DNA of 6,219 nucleotides, from the NCBI GenBank assembly GCA_937900985.1, contig CALCGM010000391.1, positions 1 through 6,219 on the forward strand, in the 5' to 3' direction. The position numbers were made by a program, and so were the translations under genes. This DNA is from an uncultured Planctomycetaceae bacterium. Its GTDB lineage: Bacteria > Planctomycetota > Planctomycetia > Pirellulales > UBA1268. Below are positions 1 through 5,855 of the stretch, in pieces. Position 1 is the stretch's first letter. Every line of letters starts with the position of its first letter. The notes beneath the pieces were generated by a model. That model made no database searches. It was not told the DNA's origin and saw only the letters and a program-made list of their open reading frames with translations.

Positions 1-975
1 AAGTTCCCGCCGCTGCTCAGCGGTGAAACTGGCAAGCAGGCCGTCGGTGTTGCCCACGAGGTGGAGTGGGTGCCGCTGACGCAGGCTATCTCTGAGGATG
101 TCGACGAGCCGCAGCGACTCGAGCTCGGTCTGGATTTCAAAGATCCATGGGTCGAGCTCCGCGATCACGTCGCTCACCAGTTCGCGCCGCGGAGCAGGAA
201 GCGATTCCAGAAACTCGCGGTTGGCCGCCGCCGTGGTCACAAACGCGGAATGGCCTGGAAAGATCAGCCAGTCGGTGACTTCGTGAAACTTCTGCCGTTC
301 GATGGCAAACACAGGGTTGACCTGCCCGTCGATCATGTTGAGCTGCAGGCCGCTATAGACCTCGGAATAGGGCATCGGCGTGGGGCTCGCGCCGTAGGCG
401 CCGTAGGCGGCCAAGAGAATCGGCGAGGTCATCACCCGCATTTTCAGCCCGGAGAAATCAGCCGGCGTGCGGACCTCTTCCTTGAGCGTCCAGGCCATCT
501 GCCCCTCGGAATACATGGAGAGCAGCGCGAGGCCCTTCGCGGCGTAGAGCGGATCGAGCGACTGCACCAGCTGTGGGTCGGAGAGCACCGCTCTGACGTC
601 ATCGGGCTGCTGCGGCAGCACGAAGTGCAGGAGAAACACCTGCAGCTGAGGAATAAACTTGCCCAGGCTGCCCGGCGAGGCCATGGCAAACTCCACGACG
701 CCCAGGGCGAGCTGCTCGGTGATCTGCGTTGAGGTGCCGAGGGTGCCGTAGGGGTAGACCACGACCTCGATCTCACCGTCGGTCCGCTCCTCGATCAGCT
801 GCTTGAACCGCATCGCATACTGGTGCTGCACGCTGCCTTTCGACTCTTCGATGGCAAACCGCCAGACCTCGCGACCCATGCCCACCGGTCTTTCTCCGCA
901 GCCTGTGCACGAGATCGCTGCAGCCATGAGAAGGGCGATGCAGGCAAGACGTCGATCCGCGTGGCGAGGAGACAT
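1..975 (-). CDS. dctP: TRAP transporter solute-binding protein, DctP family, TeaA-like (3' partial)
   Basis: Extracytoplasmic receptor of a tripartite TRAP transporter; it captures the solute and delivers it to the DctQM permease. The ATG at 975 opens a frame that stays open for 325 codons to the left edge, so probably 15-30 C-terminal residues are missing. The N-terminus has Arg residues, a hydrophobic stretch (residues 10-22) and cysteines at C23 and C26 in AISCTGCG, which reads as a lipoprotein signal (lipobox weak but plausible). Family signatures are VVVYPYGTLG (71-80), SPGSLG (100-105), the ligand-carboxylate Arg in GLKMRVMTSP (R180), GASPTPMPYSEVY (195-207) and IDGQVNP (215-221). From memory, the pattern WRFAIEESKGSVQ (38-50), MYSEGQM and DGQVNP matches the Halomonas ectoine receptor TeaA closely, with E44 at the place of its ectoine-contacting Glu. 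Together with the adjacent ect genes this suggests ectoine/hydroxyectoine as ligand (inference). It starts 5 nt after the dctM stop and has no clear Shine-Dalgarno, so it is probably translationally coupled. Family assignment is sure; substrate is moderately likely. Confidence 0.93.
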   Translation of the reverse strand, partial: MSPRHADRRLACIALLMAAAISCTGCGERPVGMGREVWRFAIEESKGSVQHQYAMRFKQLIEERTDGEIEVVVYPYGTLGTSTQITEQLALGVVEFAMASPGSLGKFIPQLQVFLLHFVLPQQPDDVRAVLSDPQLVQSLDPLYAAKGLALLSMYSEGQMAWTLKEEVRTPADFSGLKMRVMTSPILLAAYGAYGASPTPMPYSEVYSGLQLNMIDGQVNPVFAIERQKFHEVTDWLIFPGHSAFVTTAAANREFLESLPAPRRELVSDVIAELDPWIFEIQTELESLRLVDILRDSLRQRHPLHLVGNTDGLLASFTAEQRREL

Positions 976-980
976 GGCAG

Positions 981-2279
981 CTATCCGGGAAAGGCGAGGT
1001 CGCGAAGGAAGAGGGCCAGCGGGGGGAAGGCGACCAGGGTCACGGCGACCGCCAGGAGCATCGCAATAAACGGCGGCGTGCCGCGGATCACCTCCGCATA
1101 CGGACGCCGGAACACCGCTACGGCGGTGAAGATGTCGCAGCCAAAGGGGGGCGTGGCCGATCCGATCGCCACCTGAAGCGTGACGGCAACGCCGACGAGC
1201 ACCGGATCGATCCCCGCTGCGACGGCGATCGGATGGAAGATCGGCGTCAGGATCAGGATCACCACGATTGGATCGACAAACATGCAGCCCACGAAAAAGG
1301 CGACCGAGATCGTGGTCATGATCGGCCAGTAGCCGCTCTGGGCAGTCAGGCCGAGAGTTTCCGTCAGCAACGCCTGCGGGATGCGGGCAAACGAGATCAC
1401 CCAGCTAAATGCCGCCCCTGCCCCGACCAACACAAACACCACCGCCGTCACCAGGCCGGTGGAGAGGGCAATGCGAGGCAGCATCGTGAGCGTCATCTGA
1501 CGGTAGATCACGACCTCGAGAAACACGGCGTAGAGCACGCAGACGGCTGCCGCCTCGGTGGGGCTGAAGATGCCGGAGTAGATTCCGCCCATCACCACGG
1601 CTGGAAAGCCCAGCGGGAAGATCGCTCGCCGCAGGGCCTGCCACCGCTGCGGCCACGTGGCTGCGGCGACTGGCGACTCCATGCCGATCGAGGCAACGCG
1701 GCAGTAGCCGCAAAACAGAACGAGGATCAGCAGCCCCGGCCCGACGCCCGCGATAAACAGCTCGCCGATCGAGGTGCCGGAGACCACGCCATAGACGATC
1801 ATCCCGATGCTTGGCGGGATCAGCAGCGCAACGTCGCTGGCGTTGATGATCAGCGCTGTGGAAAACGACTGCGAGTAGCCCGCGTCGAGCAGCCGCGGCC
1901 GCAACGGCCCTCCGATCGCCACGACCGTGGCCTGCGTTGAGCCGCTCATGGCTCCGAAGAGCGCACAGCTGACGGCAGTGGTCATCGGCAGCCCACCGCG
2001 GACATGGCCAACGAACGCGGCCACCGCATCGAGCAGTCGCCCGGCGGCCTGGCCGCGGGTCATCACGTCGGCAGCGAGAATAAACATCGGCACGGCAATC
2101 AGGGCCGACGGTGTGATCCCTCCGATCCACTGCTGGATGATGATGGCAGGCGTGACGTCGCCGCTAAAAAACACCACGAGCACCGCAAGCGTGGCGGCGG
2201 CCAGCGGCACCATCATGGGAAATCCTGCCAGCAACAGCAGGAGCATGATCCCCAGGATCATGGCGGCCATGCCGGTCAT
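981..2279 (-). CDS. dctM: TRAP transporter large permease subunit DctM
   Basis: The 12-TM ion-coupled membrane subunit of the TRAP transporter, which moves solute from the receptor across the inner membrane using a sodium gradient (family knowledge). It has 432 residues, the usual length for a separate (unfused) DctM. Hydrophobic segments run throughout. Hallmark motifs in order are GAMSGSTQATVVAIG (109-123), IPPSIGMIVYG (154-164), LFIAGVGPGLL (174-184), GGIYSGIFSPTEAAAV (231-246), DPIVVILILTPIFHP (336-350) and GSATPPFG (373-380). The segment before IPPS reads NASDVALL, where many relatives have a Gly-rich stretch; this may reflect subfamily variation. The ATG at 2279 overlaps the dctQ stop (ATGA) and is preceded by a GGAGG (2287-2291) 7 nt upstream. 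The stop TAG is at 981-983, 5 nt before dctP. By context this is the TeaC-like partner of the adjacent receptor. Family is certain; substrate is inferred from neighbours only. Confidence 0.96.
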   Translation of the reverse strand: MTGMAAMILGIMLLLLLAGFPMMVPLAAATLAVLVVFFSGDVTPAIIIQQWIGGITPSALIAVPMFILAADVMTRGQAAGRLLDAVAAFVGHVRGGLPMTTAVSCALFGAMSGSTQATVVAIGGPLRPRLLDAGYSQSFSTALIINASDVALLIPPSIGMIVYGVVSGTSIGELFIAGVGPGLLILVLFCGYCRVASIGMESPVAAATWPQRWQALRRAIFPLGFPAVVMGGIYSGIFSPTEAAAVCVLYAVFLEVVIYRQMTLTMLPRIALSTGLVTAVVFVLVGAGAAFSWVISFARIPQALLTETLGLTAQSGYWPIMTTISVAFFVGCMFVDPIVVILILTPIFHPIAVAAGIDPVLVGVAVTLQVAIGSATPPFGCDIFTAVAVFRRPYAEVIRGTPPFIAMLLAVAVTLVAFPPLALFLRDLAFPG

Positions 2280-2914
2280 TCTGCGGCCTCCGCGGAGGGG
2301 CCGGTCTCAGGAGCCGCAGCCGGGGCCGGCTGATCGTCGTCGGTCTCGTAGCCGTCGGCACGTGTGAAGGAGAGGAAGATGCCGGGGCTTGTCAGGTTTT
2401 TGACGGTTGCCAGGGCGTATTGCACAGCCGCCAGAAAAAGCCCGAGCGGTGCCACCGCGTAGAGCATCCAGAAGGGAATCCGCAGGGCTGGTGAGATGCC
2501 ACCGAGCCGATACACGGTCACCACGTAGTCCACGGCATACCAGGTGAGCGCGAAGAGGATCGCCGAGGTGACGCTGGTGATCACGACCATCATCCCCTTG
2601 CGCGCCACTGGGGGCAGCATGTCGTAGATCGCCGTCATGCGAATGTGTCGGCCCTTGCCCGCGGCGTAGCTCAGGCCCGTGAAGCAGAGCACGATGATCG
2701 CCACCTGCGCCACTTCATCGGTGACAGCCAGGCTGAAGCCGAGGAGGGATCGGCAGAAGACGTTGGCGATGGTCATCGCCGCGATCAGCAAGACCGACGA
2801 CGAGAGCAGGATCTCTTCGATCCGCTCCACGATCACCGCAGCGTGAGTAGCGAGTCGCTCGAGCGAACCGGTCGGTCTTCGTGATGTGGAGTCGTTGCAG
2901 GTCGAACGCTGCAT
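2276..2914 (-). CDS. dctQ: TRAP transporter small permease subunit DctQ
   Basis: Small 4-TM membrane subunit that pairs with DctM. With the ATG at 2914 it has 212 residues. A cytoplasmic N-terminal stretch of about 35 residues is followed by hydrophobic segments near 36-55, 67-86, 108-133 and 149-170. The family pattern is visible in NVFCRSLLG (51-59), AVTDEVAQ (63-70) and GKGRHIRM (86-93). Residues 184-212 form a polar tail rich in Ala, Pro, Asp and Glu, longer than the usual short end. The frame stays open upstream to an ATG at 3094, but that start would run into the divergent CmcI-like gene and adds no recognisable sequence, so I chose 2914. No good Shine-Dalgarno precedes 2914, so the exact start is uncertain by some residues. 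It is the first gene of the minus-strand operon and overlaps dctM by 4 nt. Confidence 0.9.
   Translation of the reverse strand: MQRSTCNDSTSRRPTGSLERLATHAAVIVERIEEILLSSSVLLIAAMTIANVFCRSLLGFSLAVTDEVAQVAIIVLCFTGLSYAAGKGRHIRMTAIYDMLPPVARKGMMVVITSVTSAILFALTWYAVDYVVTVYRLGGISPALRIPFWMLYAVAPLGLFLAAVQYALATVKNLTSPGIFLSFTRADGYETDDDQPAPAAAPETGPSAEAAE
2287..2298 (-). promoter_or_regulatory. Perfect 12-bp palindrome containing the dctM ribosome-binding site
   Basis: CCTCCGCGGAGG is perfectly self-complementary. On the minus-strand mRNA its GGAGG half lies 7 nt before the dctM ATG and is the Shine-Dalgarno. In RNA the CCUC/GAGG arms can pair around a CGCG loop and hide the ribosome site, with an outer GG/CC pair after a small bulge. 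The hairpin lies inside the end of the dctQ reading frame, so ribosomes finishing dctQ would open it. This is a common translational-coupling arrangement (inference). Confidence 0.45.
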
Positions 2915-2981
2915 GAAGACCGGAGGACGAACTGCTCTCGGGTGATACGGTTGAAGGCTCCTCGAAGCACGCGTAGTGTAC

Positions 2982-2992
2982 GAGAGACTCTC
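2982..2992. repeat. Perfect palindrome GAGAG-A-CTCTC (candidate operator)
   Basis: An 11-bp odd-centre palindrome with 5-bp arms lies directly upstream of the Shine-Dalgarno of the CmcI-like gene. It overlaps the place where transcription would begin if the weak TTGAAG/TAGTGT promoter is used. A CTCTC copy is also present at 2935-2939. It could bind a dimeric regulator; no regulator gene is present in the window. An arm length of 5 bp can occur by chance. Confidence 0.3.
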
Positions 2993-2995
2993 ACC

Positions 2996-3000
2996 AAGGA
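2996..3000 (+). promoter_or_regulatory. Shine-Dalgarno AAGGA deciding the start of the CmcI-like gene
   Basis: AAGGA lies 7 nt before the ATG at 3008. The alternative in-frame ATG at 2942 has no such site and would add 22 residues without family resemblance, so 3008 is preferred. Confidence 0.6.
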
Positions 3001-3007
3001 CCATTGC

Positions 3008-3823
3008 ATGAACGAGATCACGACTGGCGGCGTCCACGACGACACGCACACCGACTACCACGCTGCCAAAGCGATGGCCGAAGCGAGGATGCACCGCGGC
3101 GTCTGGAAAGACCGCTTTGCCGAGCGGTTTGTGCCGTTTGCCTCACGCTCGATGGAGTGCGGGCTTTCGAGGGAATCGATCGCAGCGATCGCCGAAGGCA
3201 AGAACTACGTGAGCTATCGCGGCATCGGCATGGCGAAGGATCCTTTCGACATGGTGCTCTATCCGATTCTGCTGCACGAGGTCGCGCCAGCAACGGTGAT
3301 TGAACTGGGGGCCTACACCGGGGCCAGTGCCCTCTGGATGGCCGACACGCTGCAGACGATGGACATCCAGAGCCGCGTGATCTCCGTCGATATCGATCTC
3401 ACGCTCGTCGACGATATGGCGAAAAACCGCAGCGATATCGAGTTTCGCGAGGGCGACTGCAACGCGATCGAAGCGCTGTTTCCCGCCGAGATGCTCCGTG
3501 AACTGCCGCATCCACTCGTCGTCATCGACGACGCGCATGTCAACATCGCGGGCGTCTATCGCCATTTCCACGAGCACGCCCTTCGCGAGGGCGACTACCT
3601 CGTGATTGAAGACACGATTCCATGGATGCCTGGGTCGTTTGGCCCGGCCGATGAAAAGGGCAACGCAGGCAATGTCGAGGAATGGGGTGACTGGAAGTGG
3701 CGAGAGATCCTCAAGTTTTTTGAAGAACATGGCAGCGACTACCGGGTCGATCGCTACTACACCGACTTCTTCGGGCTGAATGCGACGTGGAACTGGAACG
3801 GATTCGTTCGTCGCGGCGGTTGA
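3008..3823 (+). CDS. CmcI / cephalosporin hydroxylase family protein (class I SAM methyltransferase-like)
   Basis: A 271-residue soluble protein with no signal peptide or membrane segment. The Rossmann methyltransferase core begins with motif I, VIELGAYTGASALW (97-110), followed by VISVDID (124-130, the acidic end of strand 2 that usually contacts the SAM ribose), VVIDDAH (171-177) and YLVIEDT (197-203). In CmcI, as I recall its structure, a magnesium ion is held by Asp160, Glu186 and Asp187. Here D175, E201 and D202 have the same 26-residue spacing, so the metal site looks intact. Despite the family name, these proteins are structurally SAM- and metal-dependent O-methyltransferase-like; CmcI itself takes part in cephalosporin 7-alpha-methoxylation. 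The C-terminus is aromatic-rich (WGDWKWRE at 226-233, NATWNWNGF at 258-266). The substrate is unknown. It lies between a TRAP operon and ectABC, on the same strand as ect with a 174-nt gap, so it may be co-transcribed with ect. Antibiotic biosynthesis is not supported by anything here. Family call is firm; role is open. Confidence 0.85.
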   Translation: MNEITTGGVHDDTHTDYHAAKAMAEARMHRGVWKDRFAERFVPFASRSMECGLSRESIAAIAEGKNYVSYRGIGMAKDPFDMVLYPILLHEVAPATVIELGAYTGASALWMADTLQTMDIQSRVISVDIDLTLVDDMAKNRSDIEFREGDCNAIEALFPAEMLRELPHPLVVIDDAHVNIAGVYRHFHEHALREGDYLVIEDTIPWMPGSFGPADEKGNAGNVEEWGDWKWREILKFFEEHGSDYRVDRYYTDFFGLNATWNWNGFVRRGG

Positions 3824-3997
3824 CGCTCCTCGTCGGGCTGTGTTACGGTCGAAGGACCGAAGCGTGAATGGAAGAGTGAGCCACTCATTGCGTCGGGGAG
3901 TTTGTTGTTGCGGTCTGCCAGTCGCGTCTTGTGCGATGGCCTTTGCGGTGTATGAGTTGCCGTAGCTGCGACGGATTTCCCGTCCCCCAACGGATTC
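3824..3997 (+). other. Non-coding interval upstream of ectA with two small hairpins
   Basis: No supported reading frame crosses these 174 bp. Two inverted repeats follow the stop codon: CGGTC-GAAG-GACCG (3846-3859) and GAGTG-AGC-CACTC (3874-3886). Neither is followed directly by a T-run; a T-rich stretch, TTTGTTGTTG, occurs at 3901-3910. They could be a weak terminator or processing site after the CmcI-like gene. A poor promoter-like pair, TTGTGC (3929-3934) and TATGAG (3951-3956) with 16-nt spacing, lies 42 nt before ectA. An osmotically controlled ect promoter may sit here, but the sequence does not prove it. Confidence 0.35.
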
Positions 3998-4588
3998 GTG
4001 CCTGCAGAAACCCCATGGACATCCCCGAACAACGTTGATGCCGCCACGGTCGAGTTGCGGACTCCTGAGCTCCGAGATGCGGCTGCCGTTCACGGCCTCG
4101 TCATTCGATCCGGGGTTCTCGACGCCAACTCTCCGTACTGCTATCTGCTGCTGTGCCGCGACTTTGCCGCTACATCACTCGTTGCTGAGATCAGCGACGG
4201 CATTGTGGGCTTTGTTGCGGCCTATCGTCCGCCCTCGCGGCCGACGACGCTCTTTGTCTGGCAGATCGGTGTCGATGCGAGAGCCCGCCGCTGTGGGCTC
4301 GGGCGTCGACTGCTTGATGGACTTCTGCGGCTGCCTGCGTGTGCAGGCATCACGCATGTTGAAGCAACGGTAACGCCTTCCAACACCGCTTCGCGGCGGC
4401 TGTTTGAAGGCTTTGCCAAAACGCATGGTGCGACCTGCGCTGTTGATGCCTCTGCTGGATTTCCGGCAACGCTGTTTGGTGATTCCGGTCACGAACAGGA
4501 GGACTGCGTGCGGATCGGACCATTCGCAGCCGTTGGAACGGCTGTCGGCCCACTGACTCGAAGGAGGAGAAACGATGGAAATCTTTGA
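3998..4588 (+). CDS. ectA: L-2,4-diaminobutyrate N-gamma-acetyltransferase EctA
   Basis: Second enzyme of ectoine synthesis: acetyl-CoA plus L-2,4-diaminobutyrate gives N-gamma-acetyl-diaminobutyrate, in the cytoplasm. It has 196 residues and a GNAT fold. EctA-specific signatures are LDANSPYCYLLLCRDF (41-56), IVGFVAAYRPP (69-79), TLFVWQIGVD (84-93), the acetyl-CoA loop RARRCGLGRR (95-104), VEATVTPSNTAS (121-132) and a C-terminal GHE...RIGPF (164-176). D42, Y47, W88 and H165 fall on positions I recall as substrate-contacting in EctA. The loop reads ARRCGLG where relatives usually have ARGxGLA. The start is GTG at 3998: the in-frame TGA at 3953 bounds the frame, both nearby ATGs (4015, 4038) are out of frame, and TTG at 4055 would begin at the first core strand. 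No strong Shine-Dalgarno precedes it. The last 20 residues (basic RRRR then NDGNL) lie beyond the conserved core. The end overlaps ectB by 14 nt. Confidence 0.95.
   Translation: MPAETPWTSPNNVDAATVELRTPELRDAAAVHGLVIRSGVLDANSPYCYLLLCRDFAATSLVAEISDGIVGFVAAYRPPSRPTTLFVWQIGVDARARRCGLGRRLLDGLLRLPACAGITHVEATVTPSNTASRRLFEGFAKTHGATCAVDASAGFPATLFGDSGHEQEDCVRIGPFAAVGTAVGPLTRRRRNDGNL
4561..4569 (+). promoter_or_regulatory. Strong Shine-Dalgarno of ectB
   Basis: AAGGAGGAG lies 5 nt before the ATG at 4575 and inside the ectA reading frame. It is the strongest ribosome site in the window and suggests high ectB translation that does not depend wholly on ectA. Confidence 0.75.
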
Positions 4589-5855
4589 ACAGCTCGAGAG
4601 CGAGGTCCGCAGCTACTGCCGTTCGTTTCCGACGGTGTTTGCCTACGGCCGCGGCCACCTGCTGCAGGATGAGTCGGGCCGCGACTACATCGACTTCTTC
4701 GCTGGAGCCGGCGCGCTCAACTACGGCCACAATCATCCGGTGCTGAAGGAACGGCTGCTGTCGTACATCGCCGATGACCGCGTGACCCACGGCCTCGACA
4801 TGGCGACGGAGGCGAAGCGGTCCTTTCTGGAGACTTTCCAGCGGGTCGTGCTCGAGCCGCGGGGCATGGACTACAAGGTGATGTTTCCCGGGCCGACAGG
4901 CACGAACGCTGTCGAAGCGGCCTTGAAGATTGCCCGCACCGTCACCGGCCGCACGAATGTTGTCGCCTTCACCAATGCCTTTCATGGCATGACCCTTGGC
5001 TCACTGGCCGTGACCGGCAACGCCGGCAAGCGGGATGGGGCTGGAGTGACGCTGGGAAATGTCACCCGCATGCCATTTCACGGCTACATGGGCTCGGAGC
5101 TCGACACGATCGACTTGCTGGAGCAGCACCTCGCGGATTCCTCGAGTGGCATCGATCCGCCGGCGGCATTGATTCTGGAAACGGTGCAGGCCGAAGGGGG
5201 CGTCAATGTCGCCACGATGCCCTGGCTGCGTCGGCTTGGCGCCCTGCTGAAGCGGCATGAGATCCTGCTGATCGTTGATGACATTCAGGTGGGCTGCGGA
5301 CGCACGGGATCCTTCTTCAGTTTTGAGGCAGCCGGGCTCGATCCCGACATCATCTGCCTGTCGAAGTCGCTCTCGGGCTACGGACTGCCGTTTGCGGCGA
5401 CGCTGCTCAAGCCCGAGCTCGATCAGTGGGAGCCGGGTAAACACAACGGCACATTCCGCGGTCACAACCCCGCGTTTGTGACCGCCACGGCGGCCCTTGA
5501 GCACTTCTGGGAAGACGGTGAGCTCACCGAAGATGTGAAACGTCGCGGCCGATTGATCCGCGGGCGGCTACAGGATCTTGCCGACATCCACGGCGGTGTG
5601 GTTCGCGGCCGCGGCATGATTCAGGGACTTGAGTTTCCCGATGCCGAGCTGGCCCGCGACGTGTCGCGGGTGGCCTTCGAGCGAGGCGTCGTGGTGGAGA
5701 CGGCGGGCCGGCAGGACGAAGTGCTCAAGATCCTGCCACCGCTGACGATTCCTGATGAGGCACTTGAGGCGGGGCTCGACATCATCGCCGAGTGTGTGGA
5801 TGAGGCGGCCAGTGCTGGCGCTGGCCGATCTTCAGGGCCAGGAGACCTGACATGA
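4575..5855 (+). CDS. ectB: Diaminobutyrate--2-oxoglutarate transaminase EctB
   Basis: First dedicated enzyme of ectoine synthesis: a PLP-dependent class III aminotransferase that converts L-aspartate-beta-semialdehyde to L-2,4-diaminobutyrate with glutamate as amino donor. It has 426 residues, typical of EctB. Visible features are FFAGAGALNYGHNHP (41-55), the phosphate-binding GPTGTN (106-111), AFHGMTLGSLAVTGN (135-149), LETVQAEGGVN (201-211), LLIVDDIQVGCGRTG (231-245; D235 should hold the PLP ring nitrogen), the Schiff-base lysine K264 in SKSLSGYGLP (263-272), and NGTFRGHNPAF (291-301). Segments FPGPTGTNAVEAAL and DDIQVGCGRTG are EctB-type rather than general ornithine or GABA transaminase forms. 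The strong Shine-Dalgarno at 4561-4569 fixes the start. The C-terminus ends in a short Gly/Ser/Ala-rich tail (411-426). It overlaps ectA by 14 nt and ectC by 4 nt (ATGA), so the three genes form one transcript. Confidence 0.97.
   Translation: MEIFEQLESEVRSYCRSFPTVFAYGRGHLLQDESGRDYIDFFAGAGALNYGHNHPVLKERLLSYIADDRVTHGLDMATEAKRSFLETFQRVVLEPRGMDYKVMFPGPTGTNAVEAALKIARTVTGRTNVVAFTNAFHGMTLGSLAVTGNAGKRDGAGVTLGNVTRMPFHGYMGSELDTIDLLEQHLADSSSGIDPPAALILETVQAEGGVNVATMPWLRRLGALLKRHEILLIVDDIQVGCGRTGSFFSFEAAGLDPDIICLSKSLSGYGLPFAATLLKPELDQWEPGKHNGTFRGHNPAFVTATAALEHFWEDGELTEDVKRRGRLIRGRLQDLADIHGGVVRGRGMIQGLEFPDAELARDVSRVAFERGVVVETAGRQDEVLKILPPLTIPDEALEAGLDIIAECVDEAASAGAGRSSGPGDLT
5840..5844 (+). promoter_or_regulatory. 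Shine-Dalgarno of ectC inside the ectB end
   Basis: AGGAG lies 7 nt before the ectC ATG at 5852. Combined with the ATGA stop/start overlap it supports coupled translation of ectB and ectC. Confidence 0.6.

Larger units (their letters stand above)
2915..3007. promoter_or_regulatory. Divergent intergenic control region between dctQ and the CmcI-like gene
   Basis: These 93 bp separate two divergently transcribed genes, so they probably hold promoters for both. On the plus strand TTGAAG (2951-2956) and TAGTGT (2974-2979) are spaced by 17 nt, a weak sigma70-like match (4/6 and 3/6). No convincing box was seen for the minus strand. Inverted pieces CTCTCG (2935-2940) and CGAGAG (2981-2986), plus GGTGA (2941-2945) and TCACC (2991-2995), frame the region and could serve as operator half-sites. 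Promoter positions are guesses from consensus only. Confidence 0.35.

Noticed and set aside
61..732. Plus-strand open frame of 223 codons at the left end
   Set aside because: It lies opposite the TRAP receptor, whose minus-strand frame is open from 975 to the edge and matches the DctP family throughout. The plus-strand product is His/Arg/Gly-rich without motifs.
1233..1940. Plus-strand open frame opposite dctM (and the minus-strand alternative frame 1405-2130)
   Set aside because: Charged, low-complexity translations rich in His, Asp and Arg are typical shadows of a GC-rich membrane-protein gene.
2942..3007. Upstream ATG for the CmcI-like gene at 2942
   Set aside because: It has no Shine-Dalgarno, while the ATG at 3008 has AAGGA at good spacing; the added 22 residues are basic and unlike the family.
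2915..3094. N-terminal extension of dctQ to the ATG at 3094
   Set aside because: It would overlap the divergent CmcI-like gene and adds 60 residues with no DctQ resemblance, although the frame is open.
3008..3823. Reading the CmcI-like gene as part of a beta-lactam antibiotic cluster or as the ectoine hydroxylase EctD
   Set aside because: No other beta-lactam genes are present, and the protein has a Rossmann SAM-type fold signature rather than the HxD...H iron site of EctD-type dioxygenases.
3143..4093. Long minus-strand open frame of 316 codons across the CmcI-like gene and the start of ectA
   Set aside because: It is antisense to two genes with clear family motifs, crosses a non-coding gap, and its translation has no recognisable domain; it reflects high-GC codon bias.
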